Source: Bacteroidales bacterium
GTDB lineage: Bacteria > Bacteroidota > Bacteroidia > Bacteroidales > UBA7960
Length of the DNA stretch: 9,116 bases
Direction: 5' to 3'
NCBI GenBank assembly: GCA_007131895.1
Contig: SLPR01000008.1
Coordinates: 1 to 9,116 of the forward strand
The number at the start of each line of letters is the position of its first letter. Position 1 is the first letter of the stretch. This document shows positions 1 to 7,396 of the stretch, in pieces. Below the pieces are notes generated by a model that saw nothing but the letters and a program-made list of their open reading frames with translations, was not told the DNA's origin and searched no databases. The position numbers and the translations under genes were made by a program.

Positions 1-9
1 AAAACTTTG

Positions 10-17
10 CAAAGATA
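10..17 (-). promoter_or_regulatory. Candidate -7 promoter element reading off the left edge
   Basis: On the minus strand this reads TATCTTTG, an exact match to the Bacteroidota -7 consensus TAnnTTTG. Its context, TTATCTTTGCA, is identical to that of the guaA promoter in this window. It would drive a leftward gene lying just outside the window, divergent from ftsK. No clear TTG box was found at the expected -33 distance, and the gene itself is not visible, so the call rests on the -7 match and its context. Confidence 0.45.
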
Positions 18-106
18 AGGAAACTAATAGATTTGTGCTGCGAAAAAAACGGAAGATATTGCACATTAGGAAGATAACAAAACTCGCGAAGTATCAATAA
101 TTGCAA

Positions 107-123
107 TAGATTTGTTAATTTTG
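107..123 (+). promoter_or_regulatory. Candidate ftsK-lolA promoter (-7 region)
   Basis: Two overlapping-range matches to TAnnTTTG occur before ftsK: TAGATTTG at 107-114 and TAATTTTG at 116-123. The second sits in a TTAnnTTTGC context like the guaA and yggS elements, so I prefer it. It would leave a leader of roughly 20 nt before the ATG at 150. Neither has a good TTG box 19-21 bp upstream, and AT-rich DNA yields such matches by chance. Confidence 0.4.
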
Positions 124-149
124 CGTTTGGAAATTATTAAACCCCACAG

Positions 150-2723
150 ATGCGAAAAAACAAACCCAATCCACCAAAAAATACTTTTAAAGATAAGCCT
201 GCCCCCGGAACAGGTAAAAAGAATGATCTAAAGGGTAATGAGTTCAGTTTTAAAAAGTTTTTCACCTCTTTTAAAGATCAGCGTTACAGGAAAATATTCG
301 GACTGCTTCTGATTATCATTTCATTCTACCTGTTGCTGGCCTTTACCTCCTACCTTTTTCACTGGCAGGACGACGACTCATACCTGGAAGACAAGGCCTT
401 TAGTTTTGGGCTGTTACTGGACAGCTCCGTAATAGCCAAAAACATGATGGGCAGACTGGGCGCTGTTACATCACACATTTTCATCAAGAAGTGGTTTGGA
501 ATTTCTTCATTTCTGTTCTCCCTGGTAGCATTTGTAGGGGGCTATAGGCTCATGACAAAAAAATCTGTTTTGCCGGTCTGGAAAACCATCAGGTACAGCT
601 TCTTTGCGATGATATGGTTTTCGGTAGCACTGGGTTTTGTTTTCACTTCGGAGGCATGGACCATCCTGGGAGGTACTTTTGGATATGAAAGCAATGTGAA
701 ACTCAATGGCATTTTCGGAAAAATCGGAACCGGATTTATTCTTTTGTTTGCTCTGGCCAGTTTCCTGATTGTAGTATTCAACCTCAACACAACCCATTTC
801 AGGCAATTGATGGCCAGGTTGAGAAAAACTACTGATGAAACAGATGCCAGCGAAGAGGAAAGCCCGGAATCATCGGAAGAGGGATTTAACACAGATGATA
901 CAGAATTGACCACACAAACATCCTTTGAAGATCTGGACTCTGAAATGGCCATTATAGAAAAAATCAGGAACAAGGGGCAGGCCGAAAAGGGAACTCAGGA
1001 GAAAAAGGATGGATTTTTTGAATTCAATGTGGGAGAAGAAGAGGAGATGGTAAAACCCACCACAAATAACGAATCCGGTGCTGACAAGAATGATGAACCC
1101 AAAGGCCCTGAATTGGAGATTGAAATAGCAGACGATACCAAAATCAGCAACAGCAACTATCAGCCCATTGATGATCCTTCTGCCAATGCCACAGATAGCC
1201 TGTCACAGGATTTGGGCGACTATGATCCTACCCTGGAGCTGCCTCACTATAAAATACCGCCGATAGATTTGATGGATGACCATGGCAACAGCACCATCAA
1301 TGTAAACAAGGAGGAACTGGAAGCCAACAAGGTCAGAATTGTTGATACCCTGAGAAATTACTCCATTGAGATAGATAAAATTAAGGCAACCATTGGGCCC
1401 ACGGTTACCCTTTACGAAATAATACCTGCTGCAGGGGTTCGCATCTCAAAAATCCGCAACCTGGAAGATGATATCGCACTAAGTCTTTCTGCCTTAGGCA
1501 TACGTATCATCGCACCCATTCCCGGTCGCGGCACCATTGGTATTGAGGTGCCCAACAGCAAGCCGGAAATTGTTTCCATGAAAAGCATCCTCGGGAGCGA
1601 GAAATTCCAGAATTCAGGTTTTGACCTGCCCATCGGGCTGGGAAAAACCATTGCCAACGAGACATTCATAGCTGACCTTACCAAAATGCCCCACCTGCTG
1701 ATGGCAGGTGCCACCGGACAAGGAAAATCGGTAGGACTGAATGCCATTCTGGCAAGCATCCTCTTCAAAAAGCACCCTGCTTACGTAAAATTTGTGCTGG
1801 TGGATCCCAAGAAGGTAGAACTGACCCTATTCTCTAAAATTGAACGACATTACCTGGCCAAATTGCCCGATTCGGCAGAAGCCATTATTACAGATACGCG
1901 CAAGGTAGTGCGCACCCTGAATTCGCTCTGCATTGAGATGGACAATCGCTATGACATGCTTAAGGATGCCAAAGTAAGAAACATTAAGGAGTACAATGCC
2001 AAATTCATCAAGCGCAAACTTAACCCCAATAACGGACACCATTTCCTTCCCTATATCATTCTTTTCATTGATGAGTTTGCCGACCTTATCATGACGGCAG
2101 GCAAGGAAATAGAACTGCCCATTGCACGTCTGGCGCAATTGGCCCGTGCCATCGGAATCCATTTGATCATTGCCACCCAGCGCCCTTCTGTGAATATCAT
2201 TACAGGGATGATCAAAGCCAACTTCCCGGCAAGGATAGCCTTCAGGGTAACATCAAAAATTGACTCAAGAACCATTCTGGACACGGGAGGGGCAGACCAG
2301 CTAATTGGTCGTGGTGATATGTTGCTATCTACGGGCAGCGATTTGCTGAGACTCCAGTGTGCTTTTATCGACACCCCTGAGATTGAACGGATCACGGACT
2401 ATATTGGCTCGCAAAAAGCATTTACCGACACATTTATGCTGCCCGAGGTGGCTGATGATGAGGGAGGTGAAACAGATGATTTTGATCCCGCAGACAGAGA
2501 TGAATTGTTTGAAGAAGCAGCCAGGGTAATAGTTGCTACACAACAAGGATCCACCTCGCTGCTGCAGCGAAAACTTAAACTGGGATACAACAGAGCAGGA
2601 AGAATTATTGATCAACTCGAAGCTGCCGGTATCGTGGGACCCTTTGAAGGGAGCAAAGCCCGGGAAGTAAGAATAAAGGACGAGGTGAGTTTGGAACAGA
2701 TTTTGAAAGGTAACTACAGTTGA
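150..2723 (+). CDS. ftsK: DNA translocase FtsK
   Basis: FtsK is a septum-anchored, ATP-driven DNA pump that clears chromosome ends and supports dimer resolution during division. The 857-residue product has the full architecture. Four hydrophobic segments (about 49-70, 116-133, 149-166, 190-212) form the membrane anchor. An acidic, low-complexity linker follows (about 226-360). The motor comes next, with Walker A GATGQGKS at 520-527, Walker B ILFIDE ending at D641-E642, and the ATQRPSVNIITG signature at 675-686. A C-terminal winged-helix gamma domain (about 783-843) should read polar DNA motifs. The linker is much shorter than in E. coli FtsK (about 1,330 residues) and fits the compact family members. 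The ATG at 150 is the first in frame and gives a basic N-terminus (MRKNK), as expected before a membrane segment. The lolA-like gene follows after 49 bp. No frameshift or missing motor motif is seen. Confidence 0.97.
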   Translation: MRKNKPNPPKNTFKDKPAPGTGKKNDLKGNEFSFKKFFTSFKDQRYRKIFGLLLIIISFYLLLAFTSYLFHWQDDDSYLEDKAFSFGLLLDSSVIAKNMMGRLGAVTSHIFIKKWFGISSFLFSLVAFVGGYRLMTKKSVLPVWKTIRYSFFAMIWFSVALGFVFTSEAWTILGGTFGYESNVKLNGIFGKIGTGFILLFALASFLIVVFNLNTTHFRQLMARLRKTTDETDASEEESPESSEEGFNTDDTELTTQTSFEDLDSEMAIIEKIRNKGQAEKGTQEKKDGFFEFNVGEEEEMVKPTTNNESGADKNDEPKGPELEIEIADDTKISNSNYQPIDDPSANATDSLSQDLGDYDPTLELPHYKIPPIDLMDDHGNSTINVNKEELEANKVRIVDTLRNYSIEIDKIKATIGPTVTLYEIIPAAGVRISKIRNLEDDIALSLSALGIRIIAPIPGRGTIGIEVPNSKPEIVSMKSILGSEKFQNSGFDLPIGLGKTIANETFIADLTKMPHLLMAGATGQGKSVGLNAILASILFKKHPAYVKFVLVDPKKVELTLFSKIERHYLAKLPDSAEAIITDTRKVVRTLNSLCIEMDNRYDMLKDAKVRNIKEYNAKFIKRKLNPNNGHHFLPYIILFIDEFADLIMTAGKEIELPIARLAQLARAIGIHLIIATQRPSVNIITGMIKANFPARIAFRVTSKIDSRTILDTGGADQLIGRGDMLLSTGSDLLRLQCAFIDTPEIERITDYIGSQKAFTDTFMLPEVADDEGGETDDFDPADRDELFEEAARVIVATQQGSTSLLQRKLKLGYNRAGRIIDQLEAAGIVGPFEGSKAREVRIKDEVSLEQILKGNYS

Positions 2724-2772
2724 AGACCAAACTTAAGATTTTAATATTGATAAACAGACAAAAACTTGTAAA

Positions 2773-3435
2773 ATGAGAAAGATAACATTAATAGCTGCCA
2801 TGCTTTTGGTAAACCTGCATATGGTCGCAGCACAAACAACACCCGAAACCGTCTATGAACAAAAAGCCAACGAGCTCCTGAAAAAAGCCAGTGCACTGGT
2901 GAAAGGCTACAGCTCTATGGAAATTGAATTTTCATATATTATGGAAAATACGCAAATGAACATCACGGAGCGTATGTCGGGAAAAATTTACTCCAAAGGA
3001 GACAAGTACAGAATGGTACTGGGTGATAATGTTTTTATTTCAGATGGAAAGACTGTCTGGAATTACATTGATGACCTTTATGAAATTCACATCAACAGTG
3101 TAGAAAATACCGAAGGAGGTCTCACACCTACGGCATTGATAGAGGACTTTGAGAACGAATACCGGGGAAAGTTCATTCGCCAGGAGAGCCACAAAGGGAA
3201 ACTGGTTGATATTCTTGACCTTGTACCCCTTGCCCCACAATCCTTTTTCAAATACCGCCTGGCCCTGGATGCAAGAGACCACTCCATTGTTTATACCATA
3301 GCTTACGACCGTCATGGCGGAACCTATACTTACAATATCGACACTTTGAGACCCAACACCAGCATATCCGATTCACGTTTTGTATTTAACAGATCAGATT
3401 TCCCCGAAGCTGTTGATGTTATAGATTTAAGGTAG
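2773..3435 (+). CDS. lolA: LolA-like outer-membrane lipoprotein chaperone
   Basis: The 220-residue product is probably the periplasmic carrier that takes lipoproteins from the inner-membrane Lol exporter to the outer membrane. It starts with a signal peptide (basic MRK, hydrophobic 4-19, likely cleavage near VAA|Q at 20-21). The mature part shows alternating beta-strand patterns, with stretches such as SGKIYSKGDKYRM (69-81) and FISDGKTVWNY (88-98) that are typical of LolA-type half-barrels. Length matches the family. Sequence similarity to E. coli LolA is low, so I rely on these patterns and on position: lolA lies directly after ftsK in E. coli as well, which supports the call. The 49-bp gap to ftsK contains no terminator, so co-transcription is likely, and a strong terminator follows at 3479-3523. 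A different lipid-binding role within the same fold cannot be excluded. Confidence 0.85.
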   Translation: MRKITLIAAMLLVNLHMVAAQTTPETVYEQKANELLKKASALVKGYSSMEIEFSYIMENTQMNITERMSGKIYSKGDKYRMVLGDNVFISDGKTVWNYIDDLYEIHINSVENTEGGLTPTALIEDFENEYRGKFIRQESHKGKLVDILDLVPLAPQSFFKYRLALDARDHSIVYTIAYDRHGGTYTYNIDTLRPNTSISDSRFVFNRSDFPEAVDVIDLR

Positions 3436-3478
3436 ATATTATTTTCAAGCCGACAACTCATAAAGTCCATAGGATTTT

Positions 3479-3523
3479 AAAAAAGCAACCGTAAACTTCT
3501 CATTAGTTTACGGTTGCTTTTTT
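3479..3523. terminator. Bidirectional intrinsic terminator
   Basis: The arms 3479-3496 and 3506-3523 are perfect reverse complements over 18 bp, with a 9-nt loop (TTCTCATTA). The core stem is GCAACCGTAAAC (3485-3496), flanked by six A on the left and six T on the right, so a U-tract follows the hairpin in both directions. It lies between the convergent lolA-like gene (ends 3435) and the LysM gene (stop at 3581), and should end both transcripts. Confidence 0.95.
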
Positions 3524-3580
3524 CTATTGTGACTTCTGCAGGAACCAATACAATTCCCGGGTGTAACTCCTCCGAGGGGA

Positions 3581-5623
3581 TTATTTTTGTTGCGTTATGC
3601 TTTTGTTTCGAGGGTTTCTGACATCAATGAGCCGGTAATCTCTGAACGTATAGATATAAACAAACTGATTTTCAAAACCCCCTTCATAATCATTCTTTCG
3701 CTGGAACCAGAAGGGAGTATCGTAAGCTTTGTGTTGATTCATTACATCAATACACCTTGAAAAGTTACTCCCGTATTGCATAAGAGCGGTAAAAAAGTAC
3801 ATTCCGGTTTGTGCAGCCCAGAATCCCATAGGACCTGGTTCAACATGGTTATCTGTACGATAGCGACGGATAAAATGCAGGTTATCAGGATTTTCATAAT
3901 CCACAAAGTCAGAAGTAAAAATATGCACATTCAGATTGCGCAAATAGTTGTAATCTACAGATCTGTATTCGCTCCACTGGGGCACTCCAAAAACAACCAT
4001 GTCATAAGTTTCCCTCAGTTGGTTTAGCTGACGGGTATAATTGGCAATAACAGCCTCTCCACCCATAAGGCTTACAATAACATTGCGTCTGTTTTTATCC
4101 ATAGCCGATGTGAGTTGATCGATACCGTCCCTGGACAAGATTATTTCAGTCACATTATCTCTGCCCTTATACTTGTTTATCTCTGGTGCAGTAATGAGAT
4201 TTCCTGCACGCTGAGCCTTTAATAAAGAGTCATTAAGTACGTAAACATTGGTAATTCTTTCGCCTACGTAAACACCATTGAAGAAATATCCATCAAGGTT
4301 GGCCATATTGATACTGTCATGGTAAAACTCCAACCTGTTAAGACCTTCATTAAGTGATTTTTTGTAGCCCGAAATAAGCCCTGAAATACCAGGCTGGTTA
4401 TTATGCACAAGAATGATATTATCCTGGCTGTAATTTTCAACTATGTAGTTGGCCATGTCGTTAACCTGTGTCTGTATGCCGGGCTGTGCCTGAAACATAT
4501 TGGGGTATTCTTTCAGCATATCATTCCATACAACTCTTTCGCTGGCAGAGTATAAAGGAGCTACAATTGGAATGCCTCTTTGCCGTGCAAAGTTGGCAAT
4601 AACAGGAAAAACAGCGGGAAAAAAGGGACCAATAATAAGGTCCATCTCCCCCAGATTGGTGTTCCATGTAGCCTGGCGAGCCTTAAGTTCCGAGTCGCAC
4701 ACATCCATTACTGTAAGCCTTATGTCTGCCCCTCTTGCTCTCATAGAATCCAGTGCCAGTACAATTCCCTGGTAGTATTCCATAAAGGTGAAGGATCGCT
4801 CTCTTGCCTGCTGGCTGATATCAGCATCGTCTCCGATATTTTCAAGGTAAAGAGGAATAAGAAGCGCTACATTGTAAGTATTTTTTAGCGAGGGGTTTTC
4901 ACAGTAGGGGTCAGTAATTACCGGTGCCATTGGCTGAGGTTTTACTTCTTCCGGTTCGTAAACAAAAGGAGGTTGATGCTGCGAAACAGTTTCAACGGGA
5001 ATTCTTATGGTTTGACCTGCTTTTAAACCATCTTTTAGTTCAGGATTAAGCTTTTCAATTTCAGCAATGCTCACTCCAAATTCCCTGGAAATAGAGAAGA
5101 GTGTCTGGCGGGGCGGAACAGCATATTCAATGAAGTTAACAACCTTTTGCCTGTATTGGGGAATCCTTACTATCATGTTGGTTCTCAATCCTCTACGTAT
5201 CTCGGGATTATGTTCAAGCAATTCCGACTCGCTGATATTATGCATTCTGGAAATCCCGTAAACCGTCTCCCGCCTTTTTACCTGATGTTCAATAAAGGTA
5301 ACTTCTTTGAGGGTTTTCGTCTGCGGTTCAGTAGAAGTGGGCTGTTGCTTAACCGGTATACGGATCATTTGATCATAACGAAGGTCCTGCCCTTGTAGTT
5401 CAGGGTTTTCGCGCAGAATATCCTCTACTGTTACCCCATAGGCACGGGCAATGGAAAACAAAGTTTGACCCTGCAATACGGGATGAAAGAAATATTCTTT
5501 GCCATTTACATTCTGAATCGTAGTGGAACGGTTTACAATCTGCGGCGATTCCTGGGCCTGTAGTTGCATTCCAGCTGCAAAAAGATACAAAGCGGTTATG
5601 AGTAATGCTATTTTTTTAAACAC
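3581..5623 (-). CDS. LysM-domain protein with periplasmic-binding-protein-like receptor domain
   Basis: This 680-residue exported protein probably binds peptidoglycan and senses or holds a small ligand; the ligand is unknown. A signal peptide (1 to about 23, ending LQA|Q) is followed by three LysM repeats at about 46-90, 111-155 and 165-209, each with the pattern of a Q/E-T-hydrophobic-SI/GI-S/A-R start, an N-P-E/ELK turn and an IRIP end. A proline-rich hinge (about 213-238) leads to a type 1 periplasmic-binding fold (about 249-665). That region resembles branched-chain amino-acid receptors, for example VALLIPLYL (252-260), DLIIGPFFPAV (328-338) and GIPIVAPLYS (350-359). No lipobox cysteine follows the signal peptide, so it is likely soluble or wall-bound. 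The start is GTG at 5623: an in-frame TAA lies five codons upstream, and the next ATG (residue 19) would destroy the signal peptide. No permease or ATPase gene is adjacent, which argues against a plain transporter subunit. guaA lies 118 bp upstream on the same strand. Confidence 0.85.
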   Translation of the reverse strand: MFKKIALLITALYLFAAGMQLQAQESPQIVNRSTTIQNVNGKEYFFHPVLQGQTLFSIARAYGVTVEDILRENPELQGQDLRYDQMIRIPVKQQPTSTEPQTKTLKEVTFIEHQVKRRETVYGISRMHNISESELLEHNPEIRRGLRTNMIVRIPQYRQKVVNFIEYAVPPRQTLFSISREFGVSIAEIEKLNPELKDGLKAGQTIRIPVETVSQHQPPFVYEPEEVKPQPMAPVITDPYCENPSLKNTYNVALLIPLYLENIGDDADISQQARERSFTFMEYYQGIVLALDSMRARGADIRLTVMDVCDSELKARQATWNTNLGEMDLIIGPFFPAVFPVIANFARQRGIPIVAPLYSASERVVWNDMLKEYPNMFQAQPGIQTQVNDMANYIVENYSQDNIILVHNNQPGISGLISGYKKSLNEGLNRLEFYHDSINMANLDGYFFNGVYVGERITNVYVLNDSLLKAQRAGNLITAPEINKYKGRDNVTEIILSRDGIDQLTSAMDKNRRNVIVSLMGGEAVIANYTRQLNQLRETYDMVVFGVPQWSEYRSVDYNYLRNLNVHIFTSDFVDYENPDNLHFIRRYRTDNHVEPGPMGFWAAQTGMYFFTALMQYGSNFSRCIDVMNQHKAYDTPFWFQRKNDYEGGFENQFVYIYTFRDYRLIDVRNPRNKSITQQK

Positions 5624-5688
5624 AATATCAGGATTTGGTTATACCAAAAATTATTATAGACAAAGTATTGCAGTTTTTCAGTCTCTTT

Positions 5689-5696
5689 CAAACATA
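5689..5696 (-). promoter_or_regulatory. Candidate promoter of the LysM gene
   Basis: On the minus strand this reads TATGTTTG, matching TAnnTTTG, about 65 nt upstream of the GTG start. Nineteen bases further upstream a CTG (5716-5718) is only a near match to the -33 TTG box. The gene may instead, or also, be read from the guaA transcript. Confidence 0.35.
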
Positions 5697-5730
5697 TACC
5701 AATACGAAAATGGTACAGCGATTATTGTTC

Positions 5731-5751
5731 ATGGGAAATTTTTATTCCCAT
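5731..5751 (-). other. Small stem-loop overlapping the guaA stop codon
   Basis: ATGGGAA (5731-5737) and TTCCCAT (5745-5751) are exact reverse complements around a 7-nt AT-only loop that contains the guaA TAA stop (5742-5744). On the minus strand no T-run follows, so it is not a standard intrinsic terminator. It could be a weak processing or 3'-end stabilising hairpin, or chance. Confidence 0.25.
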
Positions 5752-7271
5752 TCTATGGTGGCAGGTGGCTTTGAACTGATATCATAAACCACCCTGTTAA
5801 TTCCTTTCACCTTGTTGATGATATCGTTGCTGACTTTGGCAAGAAAATCATAGGGCAAATGCGACCAGTCTGCTGTCATACCATCTGTTGAGCCCACAGC
5901 CCTGAGGGCAACCGCATTTTCATAGGTTCTCTCATCACCCATTACCCCTACACTTTGCACCGGAAGCAAGATTGCAGCAGCCTGCCAGACCTGTTCGTAC
6001 AAATGCCAGTCTTTCAACGCTTTGATGTAAATATGATCTACTTCCTGCAATATCCGGACTTTTTCTTCGGTAATATCGCCTAAAATACGAATTCCCAGAC
6101 CGGGCCCCGGAAAGGGATGCCGGTTAATTAAAGCAGGATTGATTCCAAGGCTCTTGCCCACTCTTCTTACCTCATCCTTGAACAAACTGTTGAGAGGTTC
6201 CACCACCTTCAGTTTCATAAAATCAGGCAAACCTCCTACGTTGTGGTGCGATTTGATGGTGGCAGAGGGACCATTTACAGATACTGATTCGATTACATCA
6301 GGATAAATTGTACCCTGTCCCAGCCATTGGACATCTTGTATTTTATGAGCTTCGTCATCAAAAACCTCAATGAATACCCTGCCAATAATTTTCCGTTTTT
6401 CTTCCGGGTCACTTACTCCTTTCAGCGCATCCAGGAACCTGTCGGCAGCTCTTACTCCTTTAACATTCAACCCCATGTGTTCATAGGATGCCAGCACATC
6501 GTCAAATTCATTCTTACGCAAGAGTCCATTATCCACAAAAATACAGTGCAATCGGGGTCCAATGGCCTGATGAAGCAAAACACCTGCTACGGTAGAATCT
6601 ACCCCACCCGAAAGCCCAAGTACCACTTTATCATCACCAAGTTTCTCCTTAAGGGCATTCACGGATGAACTGACAAAAGATGCGGCAGTCCAGCTTTGAC
6701 TGCAACCACAGATGTCCGCAACGAAGTTTTTAAGCAATGCCAGTCCATCTGTAGAATGATACACTTCGGGATGAAACTGCAGGCCGTAGGTCTGGCTGTT
6801 TGTATCTTTAAAGGCAGCTACTTCTACATCGTGTGAGCTGGCAATAAGTTTAAAGGTTTCAGGGAGGCGTGTAATGGTATCTGCATGCGACATCCATACC
6901 TGTGAGTTATCGCCGATGCTGTCCATCAGCAATTCCTGCTTATCGATAAAAGCAAGATTGGCTCTGCCATACTCACGGGTAGAAGACGGCTGAACATCGC
7001 CACCTTTATTTAGTGCTATGTATTGGGCACCATAACAAACTCCAAGCAATGGAAACCTGCCATAAAAGGCATCAAGGTTTATACGGGGAGAGTTTGCATC
7101 GCGCACACTGGAAGGGCTACCCGACAATATTACACCTTTTAGACCCTCCATGTTGGAGGGAATATGATGGTAGGGATGAATTTCACAATACACATTCAGC
7201 TCCCTGACCCTCCTGGCTATCAACTGGGTATACTGAGAGCCAAAATCCAAAATCAATATCATTTCCTGCAT
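5742..7271 (-). CDS. guaA: GMP synthase, glutamine-hydrolysing
   Basis: GuaA converts XMP, ATP and glutamine to GMP in the cytoplasm, the final step of guanine nucleotide synthesis. From the ATG at 7271 the product has 509 residues, near the usual 505-525. The N-terminal class I glutamine amidotransferase domain holds the catalytic triad: C79 in GVCYGAQ, and H167 and E169 in QFHPEV. The ATP-pyrophosphatase domain starts near 200 with the P-loop LSGGVDS (220-226). The C-terminal dimerisation domain contains HPFPGPGLGIRILG (385-398) and ends in KPPATIEWE, the canonical terminus. Translation could extend upstream to a TTG at 7322. I reject this because the promoter (-33 at 7305-7307, -7 at 7276-7283) lies inside that extension and because related GuaA proteins begin with MQE followed by the IILDFGSQ strand. 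All catalytic residues are intact. The uncharacterised exported gene lies 125 bp upstream, with no clear terminator between, but guaA has its own promoter. Confidence 0.98.
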   Translation of the reverse strand: MQEMILILDFGSQYTQLIARRVRELNVYCEIHPYHHIPSNMEGLKGVILSGSPSSVRDANSPRINLDAFYGRFPLLGVCYGAQYIALNKGGDVQPSSTREYGRANLAFIDKQELLMDSIGDNSQVWMSHADTITRLPETFKLIASSHDVEVAAFKDTNSQTYGLQFHPEVYHSTDGLALLKNFVADICGCSQSWTAASFVSSSVNALKEKLGDDKVVLGLSGGVDSTVAGVLLHQAIGPRLHCIFVDNGLLRKNEFDDVLASYEHMGLNVKGVRAADRFLDALKGVSDPEEKRKIIGRVFIEVFDDEAHKIQDVQWLGQGTIYPDVIESVSVNGPSATIKSHHNVGGLPDFMKLKVVEPLNSLFKDEVRRVGKSLGINPALINRHPFPGPGLGIRILGDITEEKVRILQEVDHIYIKALKDWHLYEQVWQAAAILLPVQSVGVMGDERTYENAVALRAVGSTDGMTADWSHLPYDFLAKVSNDIINKVKGINRVVYDISSKPPATIEWE

Positions 7272-7275
7272 GCTG

Positions 7276-7307
7276 CAAAGATAAGCATAAGGGCGGTTTT
7301 CACACAA
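7276..7307 (-). promoter_or_regulatory. guaA promoter giving a very short or absent leader
   Basis: On the minus strand a TTG (7305-7307) and TATCTTTG (7276-7283) are separated by 21 bp, matching the Bacteroidota -33/-7 layout. Only 4 nt separate the -7 element from the A of the ATG at 7271. Since initiation normally falls a few bases after the -7 element, the mRNA should begin at or very near the start codon. No room is left for a guanine riboswitch or attenuator. Confidence 0.7.
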
Positions 7308-7396
7308 CATTAATTTACCCAATAGTTGAAGATTTGAGGTAATTTTGACATATTCCCTGATTTAATATGATTTCGTTTAACCACACTAAGAAAAAG

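Noticed and set aside
507..2615. Several leftward open frames inside ftsK (up to 143 codons)
   Set aside because: They lie antisense within a gene with intact FtsK motifs, have no family signature, and share no promoter or conserved start. They are shadows of the ftsK codon pattern.
3552..3582. Inverted repeat AATTCCC / GGGGATT just after the LysM stop codon
   Set aside because: On the minus-strand RNA one pair becomes an A-C mismatch, leaving two 3-bp stems, and no T-run follows. The strong terminator at 3479-3523 explains termination.
3742..5774. Short open frames overlapping the LysM gene on both strands
   Set aside because: They carry no motifs, and the long leftward frame encodes clear LysM repeats and a receptor-like domain.
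7271..7322. Upstream TTG start for guaA adding 17 residues
   Set aside because: The promoter lies within this stretch, and the extension has no counterpart in the canonical GuaA N-terminus.
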